Below, one piece after another: positions 1 to 7,276 of a stretch of 23,833 nt of DNA. The DNA is taken from assembly GCF_900250075.1 (NCBI RefSeq), contig NZ_LT977072.1, forward strand, positions 337,179-361,011, written 5' to 3'. The position numbers were made by a program, and so were the translations under genes. Positions within the stretch are counted from its first letter, which is position 1. Each line of letters starts with the position of its first letter. This DNA comes from Cupriavidus taiwanensis (lineage in GTDB: Bacteria > Pseudomonadota > Gammaproteobacteria > Burkholderiales > Burkholderiaceae). A model generated the notes under the pieces. It was not told where the DNA came from and did not search any database. It saw only the letters and a list, made by a program, of their open reading frames with translations.

Positions 1-35
1 TGGATCCGGCTCCAACACCGTCTGCACCTTCGCGA

Positions 36-1457
36 TTAGAGCGGTGCGGCAGCCCGCGTCTCCTCCGGTATAGATGCTAATGATGGTCGCTGGGTGCGAA
101 AATCTGTCGCCTGTTCAAATGCGTCTGCTACTTGGAAAAGTAGGGGCTCTTGAAACGGTTTGGCGGCGATTTGTACAGAAACAGGGAGATCTCCTTCCCC
201 ATAACCCGAGCAAAGACTGATCGCCGGCCACCCGGTGATGTTGAATGGGTCATAGAAACCAGGACTCGAAAATCCTCCCCATTTCTGCGTGCCGTCAATT
301 CTCGGTGCCTCTTCCGGCGCGCCTGCCGTAATCAAAACGTCTACATCGGCAGCGGCTTGCGCCGTCGCAATGCACAACTCGTGGCGGCGGCGGATCGCCT
401 GGATGTAGTCGGCGCCCGTCATGAGCCCACCGAGCACCAGGCGGTCCCGCAGCATTTCCCCGTACTCGTCACCACGTGTGCGCACCCACGTTTCGTGGAC
501 AGCGAAGGCCTCGCAGAGAATTATGACCTGGGCCGCCGCTTGGTAGTCAAACAACGATGGCATTTTGACTTCTACAATCTCGGCTCCCTGAGCGCGCCAG
601 ACGTCAAGTGCGTCTTCGATGCTGTTTTGGACGGCCGGGCTGACCCTGTTCTCGACTTCATGCCAATCTTTCGCCACGCCGATTCGGATTCCTTCTATTT
701 CGCGTCCCAATCTCTTGGTGAAATTTGGAACCACGCGGTTAACGCTTGCTGGGTCTGTCGGATCAAAGCCTGCCATCGCCTGGAGTAGCAATGCGCAATC
801 TTCAGAAGTTCGCGCGATGGGTCCCGGGTGATCAAGAGAGAAAGCCAACGGCAGAATGCCGGTGCAACTGCAGAGGCCATAGGTGGGCTTAATCCCTGTA
901 ACTCCGCATAACGCTGCAGGCGAGCGGATGGACCCGCTGGTATCTGTTGCCGTGCCGCCTAGAATAAGTCCCGCGGCTACGGCCACTGCCGTCCCGCTGG
1001 ACGATCCGGAAGAGAAATGGGCCAGCTTCCACGGATTGCAGGCAGGCGGTAGTTCCAAGTCGAACGATGGACCGCCAAGCGCAAATTCATGTGTAGCAAG
1101 TTTGCCCAACGATAGGGCACCGGCTTGGGCTAGACGCGATACTATGTGGGCGTCAACGTTCGGAACCCAATCCCTTAGAAGCTTCGAATGCGCCGTGGTA
1201 CGAATTCCGCTCGTGCAATAGTTATCCTTGTGGGCTATCGGGATGCCGTCCAACTTGCCAAGCAGTGTTCCCGTCATCATTCGATGTTCAGCAGCCTTGG
1301 CGTCTTGAAGTGCACGTTCGGGAGTAACTCCAAGAAAGCTGTGCAAGGTTCCGTCCATCGCATCAATGCGTGACAAACAGTGCTCTGCCAGTTCCACGGG
1401 AGATAATTGACGCGCGGCAATAAGCGTTGCGGCCTCCGCGATCGTGGGAGTGTTCAT
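36..1457 (-). CDS. Amidase-signature family hydrolase (AtzE/GatA-like)
   Basis: The 473-residue product belongs to the amidase signature family, which hydrolyses carboxamides with a Ser-cisSer-Lys triad. The triad is visible as K77 (in IAHKDNY), S152 (in SSGSSSGTA) and S176 (in TDTSGSIRSPA). The spacings of 75 and 24 residues equal those of fatty acid amide hydrolase (K142, S217, S241). Length is normal and the frame is intact. Its ATG overlaps the stop of the upstream small gene by one base (TAATG), so the two are probably translationally coupled. That layout matches AtzG-AtzE (1-carboxybiuret hydrolase) and, more distantly, GatC-GatA. The physiological substrate cannot be read from sequence. 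A neighbouring ABC importer and a shared operator suggest that it acts on an imported amide. Family assignment is firm; substrate is unknown. Confidence 0.93.
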   Translation of the reverse strand: MNTPTIAEAATLIAARQLSPVELAEHCLSRIDAMDGTLHSFLGVTPERALQDAKAAEHRMMTGTLLGKLDGIPIAHKDNYCTSGIRTTAHSKLLRDWVPNVDAHIVSRLAQAGALSLGKLATHEFALGGPSFDLELPPACNPWKLAHFSSGSSSGTAVAVAAGLILGGTATDTSGSIRSPAALCGVTGIKPTYGLCSCTGILPLAFSLDHPGPIARTSEDCALLLQAMAGFDPTDPASVNRVVPNFTKRLGREIEGIRIGVAKDWHEVENRVSPAVQNSIEDALDVWRAQGAEIVEVKMPSLFDYQAAAQVIILCEAFAVHETWVRTRGDEYGEMLRDRLVLGGLMTGADYIQAIRRRHELCIATAQAAADVDVLITAGAPEEAPRIDGTQKWGGFSSPGFYDPFNITGWPAISLCSGYGEGDLPVSVQIAAKPFQEPLLFQVADAFEQATDFRTQRPSLASIPEETRAAAPL

Positions 1458-1675
1458 TAAAAAAATTCCTTTTCAGTGAAAGGCTTCAGATAAAAACCAG
1501 CACGAAAGATGTGAGACGCTTCCGCTGAGCGATCTCGTTCAGGATTGCGCAGGCTATCGAGCATGGGTTCCACCAGCCCCCAAACTTCGTATAGTTCCTC
1601 TATCTTGGACAGCGATAGTACAAGGCCGGCCCGTCGGATTTGTGCCTCAAAATCCTCACGAGATATCTGTGTCAT
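1457..1675 (-). CDS. AtzG/GatC-like small amidase partner (72 aa)
   Basis: The start is taken as the ATG at 1675 (MTQISREDFE); a longer reading to 1750 adds a proline- and arginine-rich stretch with no family character. The product is a short helical acidic protein containing ELYEVWGLVEPMLDSLR. Small partners of this size precede AtzE-type amidases (AtzG, DUF4089) and resemble GatC, wrapping around the hydrolase and stabilising it. The stop codon overlaps the amidase start, so the order partner-then-enzyme fits the AtzG-AtzE arrangement. The similarity is judged from size, position and general pattern, not from an alignment, so AtzG-like is an inference. Confidence 0.7.
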   Translation of the reverse strand: MTQISREDFEAQIRRAGLVLSLSKIEELYEVWGLVEPMLDSLRNPERDRSAEASHIFRAGFYLKPFTEKEFF

Positions 1676-2254
1676 ATGTCTGCGTCCGGTTGTTGCGGGG
1701 ATTCGTGCCCAGGGGATTGGAGCGGGCAACGGCCGGGGCACATGGCCCACTCAAGTAATTGATTTCGGCCGGTTGCCTCTGTAGCCATTCCTAATGCGTC
1801 AAGCGGCCAGGCGAACACGTTTTTTCCGTGCGGTGGCTATTCGACCTACGTCATATCCAGCTGTGCGCGATGTAAGCATGTCCCCCGAAGTGATTGCCGG
1901 TACCGCGTCGGCGCAGGCTGCAAGCACGCTCCGGCACGATCGATGCGCCTGCGCGGTGATCATCGTCGATATCCAGCGCGCTAGTGCAGCGTGATTGGCA
2001 AGGATGAGGGTGCCGTTATGCGTCTTCGAGCCGGAAAACCAGATCATGCCCCTCGCCGAATAGCGCGGGCGCAACCGCTGCCATCTCCCTCGCTTTCCTC
2101 GTGAGTGTTCATGACGTTGAGGGCTTAATTGCTGAAGGAAGATCGGCTGAGATCGTCCCGCATTCGGTAAGCTCAATCGCAGTGTGAGTCGTAGCGTAAG
2201 TGAAAATGGCGTTTTCATCATATATGTGTCGGCGGCGATTCGCTTCATGGTGTC
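1676..2254. other. Intergenic stretch with an unassigned 149-codon frame
   Basis: A minus-strand open frame runs 2248-1799 (149 codons, starting MKRIAADTYM). I recognise no family in it. It has no visible ribosome binding site and lies just downstream of the candidate leftward promoter at 2264-2291. Its middle (around GMIWFSGSKTHNGTL) reads more like protein than its ends, so a decayed gene fragment is possible. Otherwise this is the leader region between the divergent promoter area and the amidase unit. Confidence 0.3.
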
Positions 2255-2271
2255 GATATACCTAGTATATC
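2255..2271. promoter_or_regulatory. Candidate GntR operator O1 (palindrome)
   Basis: GATATACCTAGTATATC has perfect 7-bp arms (GATATAC/GTATATC) around a CTA centre. Its core TATACCTAGTATA recurs at 2395-2406 (12 of 13 bases) and inverted at 5135-5147 (13 of 13). The size and symmetry fit a dimeric GntR/HutC-type repressor, and such a gene lies at 5219-5968. Binding is inferred. Confidence 0.6.
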
Positions 2272-2291
2272 ACACTAGAGCCGGTGTTCAA
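2264..2291 (-). promoter_or_regulatory. Possible leftward promoter overlapping O1
   Basis: Read on the minus strand there is TTGAAC (2291-2286), a 16-bp gap and TATACT (2269-2264). The -10 lies inside palindrome O1, which would suit repression. It would point towards the amidase pair, whose first start is about 590 bp away. The -35 match is only moderate. Confidence 0.3.
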
Positions 2292-2382
2292 AAAGTTCTG
2301 TCTGAATGGAAACATGCCAGTCCGATGTGGTCATGCAGATACAGGACGGCTTTCAGTCCAACCGGCCGCGTTTACCCTTATT

Positions 2383-2409
2383 TTGACTACTTGATATACC
2401 TAGTATGAT
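2383..2409 (+). promoter_or_regulatory. Possible transporter promoter with overlapping operator O2
   Basis: TTGACT (2383-2388) and TATGAT (2404-2409) are separated by 15 bp, slightly short for a sigma-70 promoter. The 14-base string GATATACCTAGTAT at 2393-2406 repeats O1 exactly and overlaps the -10. The first gene of the transporter unit starts 81 bp downstream. This is a plausible repressible promoter; the spacing is the weak point. Confidence 0.4.
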
Positions 2410-2489
2410 TGCTGTGCAGGCGGGGCGTTGATGGCCTGGCGTTGTTTTCAAGCCGCTTCGGGCTCTCACGCTAATATTTTGGAGTCCAT

Positions 2490-2837
2490 ATGGTTTCCCT
2501 CTCAAGGGCGCTTATGCGCACGGCGATTGGCGACTTGACAGTGCTAGCGTCAGATGTGGCACATGGTGAGTCAATTAAGGGCAGGGTGCTGCTAAAGGAA
2601 GGGCGCATTACGGTTGGTATTCACGATCAGGCTTCTTGGGGCTTCAAAACTAACGACTGTCTGAAAAAGCGGAAAGCGGACGGTGCAATCGCAAAGATTA
2701 TGTCGAAGTATGGCTTTACATCGGCTGAAACGGTGCCTGAACGCGTAACGGCGCGGAGCCTGTGCCGGGTGTTTACTGCTGAAGGAATCAACTGTGAGTT
2801 TCTATCAAGTTCTGGCCGGAATATTCGGCGGCTTTAA
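2490..2837 (+). pseudogene. ABC transporter binding protein with its middle deleted
   Basis: The 115-residue frame joins the two ends of a family-3 solute-binding protein of the polar amino acid/opine/ectoine type. Residues about 30-55 (LLKEGRITVGIHDQASWGF) are the usual start of the mature domain. Residues about 58-93 (KKRKADGAIAKIMSKYGF then TAETVP-like residues) are the usual C-terminal motif, for which the expected form is LxKLKADGTxAKIxxKYGF. Family members are about 260-300 residues, so some 170 residues including most of the ligand pocket are missing; the junction is near 2655-2665, in frame. A good ribosome binding site (GGAG) precedes the ATG at 2490. The frame overlaps the next gene by 44 bp. 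The hydrophobic core of a signal peptide is weak (TVLASDVAHG). It may still be translated but cannot bind ligand normally. Confidence 0.75.
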
Positions 2838-3453
2838 AATTACAGCTATAGTCTCGGCCCTTGCATTGCTCTATGCAGTCCCGTTTTCGCTAGTATTTGG
2901 AATACTGCAGCACTTTGCAAAAGGCTCGGTCAGAATATTCATTACGGGACTCATAGAGTTTTGGCGTAGTTCCCCCGTGATCGTTTTGTTATATGCGTTT
3001 TATTACTCATTTCCAGCCGTTGGTATCAACCTCTCAGCGATTACAGTAGGGGCTATGGTTCTAGGGCTGAATACGGGGGGGTATGGAAGTCAGTCCGTTC
3101 GAGCTGCATTGCAGGCGCTGGACCACGGTCAGTTGGAGGCCGGACTTGCAATCGGACTCACGCGGTTTGACGTGCTGCGGTTCATCGAACTACCGCAAGC
3201 GATCACCCGGATGATCCCGACGTTTATTAACCAGGCGATACAGTTAATCAAGGGAACCGCGCTCGTCTCGCTGATTACCTTAACTGACATGACCTTTCGG
3301 GCCAAGGAGATTGCACAGGTCCAGTACAATCCCGTTGCAATCTACTCCGGACTCCTATTAGCCTACTTCATTGTTTGCTACCCCGTAACAATCATGGGGC
3401 GACGTATTGAAATTGCATTCGGAAAGAGCAGGCAGGCCATCTATGAACTTTGA
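2794..3453 (+). CDS. ABC importer permease 1 (HisM/GlnP/EhuC-type)
   Basis: The 219-residue inner-membrane permease belongs to the polar amino acid ABC importer family. The GTG start at 2794 is supported by GAAGGA a few bases upstream. Several hydrophobic segments are visible (about 8-36, 48-73, 80-95, 150-165, 185-205). The cytoplasmic EAA loop that contacts the ATPase is at about 115-134 (EAGLAIGLTRFDVLRFIELP). A conserved FWRSSPVIVLLY motif follows TM1. The gene overlaps the deleted binding-protein frame upstream and permease 2 downstream by 11 bp, so it is part of one operon. The substrate is not deducible; the ectoine, opine and glutamate-type subfamilies look alike at this level. Confidence 0.9.
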   Translation: MSFYQVLAGIFGGFKITAIVSALALLYAVPFSLVFGILQHFAKGSVRIFITGLIEFWRSSPVIVLLYAFYYSFPAVGINLSAITVGAMVLGLNTGGYGSQSVRAALQALDHGQLEAGLAIGLTRFDVLRFIELPQAITRMIPTFINQAIQLIKGTALVSLITLTDMTFRAKEIAQVQYNPVAIYSGLLLAYFIVCYPVTIMGRRIEIAFGKSRQAIYEL

Positions 3454-4102
3454 CATCACATATGCGCTTCGCATAATTCCCGAAGTGCTGCATGGACTTG
3501 GTAACACGATCCTCGTAACTATTCTAAGCTCTATCGGAGCGGCTCTTTTAGGATTTGGCTGGGAAATATTGAGGCGTTCGAGTAAGCCGATGCGTTATAT
3601 GATGCGATTCGTTATCGACTTCATCAGATCTACTCCGGTACTTGTTCAATTGTATTTTCTGTTCTTTGTTCTGCCCTACTACAATATTGTTCTGCCGGCA
3701 ATGTTCGTTGGGGTATTCGGTCTGAGTCTGTATTACTCGGGTTATCTGGCGGAAGTGTTTAAGGCTGGTATAGATGCCATTCCACGCGGACAGTATGAGG
3801 CAGCCCAGTCACTACGCCTGAGCAAGTTCGATACCGTAGCTTTCGTTATCGCCCCTCAGATGCTGCGCAATATCGCTGCCCCAATGGGAAGCTACTTTGT
3901 TTCCATACTGAAGTCTACGCCGTACCTTGCTGTATTAGCGGTTCCGGAGATGCTGGGAAGTGCCTTTGACGTGGCCGCGGACAGCTATCGCTACGCTGAA
4001 CCTATGATGGTCGCTGGAAGTCTGTTCCTTATTTTGGCGCTTACTGTTGCGATGTTTGTTCAGCGACTCGAAAGACGGTTACTGCTTCCGAGTCGGCGTT
4101 AA
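3443..4102 (+). CDS. ABC importer permease 2 (HisQ/GlnP/EhuD-type)
   Basis: The start is placed at ATG 3443 (MNFDITYALRIIPEVLHGL) rather than an in-frame codon 36 bp earlier, because family members begin at this point and AGGCAGG lies upstream. The product is 219 residues. It carries the family motif IRSTPVLVQLYFLFF at about 61-75 and the EAA loop at about 119-138 (EAAQSLRLSKFDTVAFVIAP). It overlaps permease 1 by 11 bp and would form the transmembrane heterodimer with it. The frame is intact and the length is normal for the family. Confidence 0.9.
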   Translation: MNFDITYALRIIPEVLHGLGNTILVTILSSIGAALLGFGWEILRRSSKPMRYMMRFVIDFIRSTPVLVQLYFLFFVLPYYNIVLPAMFVGVFGLSLYYSGYLAEVFKAGIDAIPRGQYEAAQSLRLSKFDTVAFVIAPQMLRNIAAPMGSYFVSILKSTPYLAVLAVPEMLGSAFDVAADSYRYAEPMMVAGSLFLILALTVAMFVQRLERRLLLPSRR

Positions 4103-4122
4103 CTAATAGATTGGAGACGTGA

Positions 4123-4905
4123 ATGAGTGCAACTATGCGAGCAATTAAGGTCGAGCCGGAATTCGTGACAGGGAAGCCGTCTGTGGAAATACGACATCTC
4201 TCGAAGTGGTACGGTGATTTTAAGGTTCTGAAGGATGTCAATTTGTCAGTGTCGAATGGTGAGCGAATCGTCATTTGCGGCCCTTCGGGTTCGGGCAAGT
4301 CGACCCTTATTCGTTGCATCAACCAACTCGAGGTTCACGAAGAAGGGCAGATTTTTGTCTACGGTGAAGAGATCCGAGCGGGAATGAAGAACCTTTCTTA
4401 TCTTCGACGCGACATCGGAATGGTCTTCCAGCAGTTCAATTTGTTTCCCCACCTTACAGTCTTGCAGAACTGTACGCTGGCGTTAATTCGTGCGAGAAAG
4501 ATGGGCAAAGATGAGGCGCAGAAGACCGCAATGCGAAACCTTGAAAAGGTGCGTATTCCAGAGCAGGCTCATAAATATCCGATGCAGCTTTCGGGAGGGC
4601 AGCAGCAACGCGTCGCAATTGCGCGAGCGCTTTGCATGGCGCCGAAGATTATGCTGTTTGACGAGCCTACATCTGCGCTTGATCCAGAGATGGTTAACGA
4701 AGTTTTGGACGTAATGACTACTCTTGCTCGAGAGGGCATGACCATGCTTTGTGTGACCCATGAGATGGCATTCGCGCGAAAAGTGGCAGATAGAGTCATT
4801 TTTATGGACAGTGGTGAAATTGTCGAAGAGGCCGCGCCGCAAAAATTCTTTAATTCCCCCCAAGCCGAACGTACTCGTCGTTTCCTTGAACAAATTGTTC
4901 ATTAG
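4123..4905 (+). CDS. ABC importer ATPase (GlnQ/HisP/EhuA-type)
   Basis: The 260-residue cytoplasmic ATPase energises the importer formed by the two preceding permeases. Walker A is GPSGSGKST at 53-61. The Q-loop is [11 protein letters not shown], the signature [15 protein letters not shown], Walker [15 protein letters not shown] and the H-loop VTHEM. The N-terminal 20 residues are an extension before the first strand. The ATG at 4123 is preceded by GGAG, 20 bp after the permease 2 stop. The protein appears fully functional, so only the binding protein of this operon is broken. Confidence 0.95.
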   Translation: MSATMRAIKVEPEFVTGKPSVEIRHLSKWYGDFKVLKDVNLSVSNGERIVICGPSGSGKSTLIRCINQLEVHEEGQIFVYGEEIRAGMKNLSYLRRDIGMVFQQFNLFPHLTVLQNCTLALIRARKMGKDEAQKTAMRNLEKVRIPEQAHKYPMQLSGGQQQRVAIARALCMAPKIMLFDEPTSALDPEMVNEVLDVMTTLAREGMTMLCVTHEMAFARKVADRVIFMDSGEIVEEAAPQKFFNSPQAERTRRFLEQIVH

Positions 4906-5134
4906 GCAACTATCGGGGTTTTCAACGTCCAAATAAATAATTATCATTTCCAATTTCATTCATCAATTGGCAGCGTAAAACTTCATCTCGGCGTCAGTTG
5001 GTAAAATGTATGCGGAAGCGACGCATGGTCGCAGCCCTTAGGGAGGGGCCGGAGCCGAATGCCAGCAGACTGTATTGTGGTCTAACTGCCGCTCTTGCAG
5101 GAGCAGGGCCGAAACATTGCGACCTACACTGCGT
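4906..5134. other. Non-coding gap before the regulator
   Basis: This holds an AT-rich run just after the ATPase stop (around 4930-4975) and then GC-richer sequence with no convincing gene. I see no clear hairpin terminator. The 3' end carries the inverted operator O3. Confidence 0.4.
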
Positions 5135-5147
5135 TATACTAGGTATA
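5135..5147. promoter_or_regulatory. Candidate GntR operator O3 in front of the regulator
   Basis: TATACTAGGTATA is the exact reverse complement of the 13-bp core of O1. TATACT (5135-5140) inside it could serve as a -10 element, but no good -35 is visible at the right distance. ATACGAAGTAT directly follows and may be a degenerate second half-site. Position 84 bp before the regulator ATG suggests autoregulation. Confidence 0.55.
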
Positions 5148-5180
5148 CGAAGTATCGACGTCTCCCAACAACGAGGACCA

Positions 5181-5222
5181 ATGGAAACTCCATCGCAACA
5201 CCGCGGGGGAGCTTGGCAATGA
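5181..5222 (+). CDS. Possible 13-residue leader ORF coupled to the regulator
   Basis: ATG at 5181 opens a 13-codon frame (METPSQHRGGAWQ) whose TGA overlaps the regulator start as ATGA. ACGAGGA lies just upstream as a possible ribosome binding site. It sits between operator O3 and the regulator. It may serve only to couple translation; it could equally be chance. Confidence 0.3.
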   Translation: METPSQHRGGAWQ

Positions 5223-5968
5223 CCAAACATGCTCTCACCCGAAATGGCTTATCTCTGCATGAAGGATTGCGTGCAGAGATTTCGAAGCGTATTGCTGCGG
5301 GGGTATATCTTAGGGGGGAAGCAATCCCCTCGACTTCCCAGCTCAGCGACGAATTCGACGTCAGTCCCATCACCGTGAAGCGTGCCGTGCGCGATTTGCA
5401 GTCGGCAGGAATGCTTATGTCCGTTCCTGGGAAAGGCATATTCGTTAAAGAGCAACGTCGCTTTATTCGCGCTTTGGGCGATTGGATGTCGTCCATGGAC
5501 GACGCACGACGATTAGGTTTCACCCCGACGTTGGAGTTGCTTTCAATCAGTAAGGAGAAAATTACAGACCCCGCGCTGGCTCTATTGAAGCCACCGCAAC
5601 GGAGCTTGCTGTGCGTACGTAAAGTCATATTCGCTGATGGGACTCCGATAATGTATGATTCCGCGTATATTTCCGCGGATGTTCCTGACCAAATGGTGGA
5701 GGAGTTCGGCGAGCGTTTCATTGTTGATGTTCTACGCGCTCATAACATTGAGCTAACGAATATGTCGTTAATTATCGACGCCGCCCCAGTATCCCAGGGA
5801 GCTCAGCAGGTCTTCGCAATCCCAAACGGCTACCCAATGCTACGGCGGCTCTATCACATAGAGGCTAACGAGCCTGGCTTCGATGTGTTTGGCGTGGTGG
5901 AATCACCGTTCGATAGGCTTGCTTGTTCGGTAAGTTTCCCTGCAGAGAGAATCAACGCTAAAAAGTAG
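5219..5968 (+). CDS. GntR-family regulator, HutC type (winged helix plus UTRA)
   Basis: The start is taken at ATG 5219 (MTKHALTRNG), preceded by GGGGGAG; upstream in-frame codons give an arginine-rich stretch foreign to the family. The 249-residue protein has a GntR winged-helix domain at about 13-77, including LRGEAIPSTSQLSDEFDVSP, VKRAVRDLQSAGML and GKGIFV. A UTRA ligand-binding domain follows at about 95-240. HutC-type regulators are usually dimeric repressors released by a substrate of the pathway they control. The same palindrome core occurs in front of this gene, at the transporter promoter and in the divergent amidase/transporter region, so it very likely controls these local units. 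The ligand is unknown. Confidence 0.9.
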   Translation: MTKHALTRNGLSLHEGLRAEISKRIAAGVYLRGEAIPSTSQLSDEFDVSPITVKRAVRDLQSAGMLMSVPGKGIFVKEQRRFIRALGDWMSSMDDARRLGFTPTLELLSISKEKITDPALALLKPPQRSLLCVRKVIFADGTPIMYDSAYISADVPDQMVEEFGERFIVDVLRAHNIELTNMSLIIDAAPVSQGAQQVFAIPNGYPMLRRLYHIEANEPGFDVFGVVESPFDRLACSVSFPAERINAKK

Positions 5969-6699
5969 AGAGCGGGCATCACTCACCGTTCGGCCGGTGC
6001 AGCGCGGGATGATTCGAACAGTCTAGGCGCAGTTTTCCTCATAGGATCAGCGTGTCGACCTTACATTGTCATGCCGTAGGTAGTGCCGATGTCAAGGTTG
6101 TCACCGGCCCCGCAGACTTACAGGCATCCGGGGCGGAAGCGTTCGCCGGTAGCTTGTCGGGATGAAGGGCCGAGTTGTTGTGCTTTCACAGTGAGTTGCT
6201 GTTTTAGACCGGGAGCAAAATCTGCGGCATTCAAGCAGCGGTTCTCGATGGGGCCCGTACGATGTCGTGTGAACAATAGCTTATCGAAGGCTCTCATCCT
6301 GTTCTCCTGCCGAAGTTAAACGCTCTGCCGGTCTGATGTGGCGCTTCACCGATTGATCTACGGCGCCAGCGCTGAGGCAAGTCAGTCTTCCTTCCAACTC
6401 CCCGTCAAGCATCAATATGTGCAGGTTGTGGAACACGAACCGGCCCCACCATCAGTCGGCGAAACCGCCATTACAAGATCCACATTGCCAGCCATGGTGG
6501 CATTTTGCTAGGCTGGAAATCTCGTCGGACGTATCCACCGGTTGCACCCCGAGCGTGCCTGGTAGTTTTACGCGTTGAGTCTGTCCAAGCGAATCGATGT
6601 TGACATCGTCGCAATTGTCGGCGTTCGATATCAGCTTACGCCGGCGTGGAGATTGACTGGGACTGGACAATGCGAGGCCAAAATATTGTGTAGGCATCA
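5969..6699. other. Gene-free gap upstream of the Lrp-type regulator
   Basis: I find no convincing gene on either strand. A small GC hairpin CACCG-TTCGGC-CGGTG (5984-5999) follows the regulator stop but has no T-tract. A 6-bp-arm palindrome CGATGT-TG-ACATCG (6595-6608) lies about 92 bp before the next gene and could be a regulator site; support is weak. Confidence 0.4.
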
Positions 6700-7173
6700 A
6701 TGAATCTCGACACAACAGATCTGCGAATTCTCGATGAACTCCAGCAGAACAGCGCTCTAACGAACGTTGAACTAGCGCGCCGCGTTCATCTTTCTCCGTC
6801 GCCGTGTCTCGCTCGGGTCAAAGCCCTCGCGAGTGCCGGCGTCATACGGCGCTATGTCGCACTTGTCAGTGCTGCCGCTCTAGGCCTAGGGCTGAATGTC
6901 TTTATCTCAATTAGCTTGAAAGACCAAAGTAAGGACTCCTTGACAGAGTTCGAACGCCGCATCGCCGAACATGACGAAGTGATGGAGTGCTATTTAATGA
7001 CCGGCGATAGCGATTATTTGATTCGGGTAGCAGTGGCCGACATGGCTGCGTTGGAGAGATTCATCCTGGAACAACTTACGCCGATTCCAGGAATCGAAAA
7101 AATTCGCTCTAGCTTCGCGCTCAAGCAGGTTCGTTATAAGACCGCCCTGCCCCTACCGTTGCAGCAGCGTTAG
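6700..7173 (+). CDS. Lrp/AsnC-family transcriptional regulator
   Basis: The 157-residue product has the standard layout: an N-terminal helix-turn-helix at about 4-50 ([20 protein letters not shown], then [19 protein letters not shown]) and a C-terminal RAM ligand-binding and oligomerisation domain at about 66-145 (including [17 protein letters not shown]). These proteins sense amino acids or related metabolites, and single family members often control one adjacent transporter or catabolic gene. Here the right-hand neighbour is a truncated acetolactate synthase on the opposite strand and the left side is empty, so its original target is probably gone or elsewhere. Length and frame are normal. 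Confidence 0.92.
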   Translation: MNLDTTDLRILDELQQNSALTNVELARRVHLSPSPCLARVKALASAGVIRRYVALVSAAALGLGLNVFISISLKDQSKDSLTEFERRIAEHDEVMECYLMTGDSDYLIRVAVADMAALERFILEQLTPIPGIEKIRSSFALKQVRYKTALPLPLQQR

Positions 7174-7276
7174 GTTCATCGCGGGACTTCATTAATGTAT
7201 TTGTCATCGCGATGTCAATTAGAAAACCGACGACCTGTGGCAGGGCACCAAAGCGCATCATCATTATGCCGCTCGA

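Noticed and set aside
150..788. 212-codon plus-strand frame
   Set aside because: Antisense to the amidase gene, whose triad and spacing are unmistakable.
6452..6715. 87-codon minus-strand frame overlapping the Lrp-type start
   Set aside because: No ribosome binding site or family motif, and it would overlap the start of a well-supported gene.
7206..7215. Self-complementary CATCGCGATG between convergent genes, considered as a terminator
   Set aside because: No loop and no T-tract; too short to support a call.
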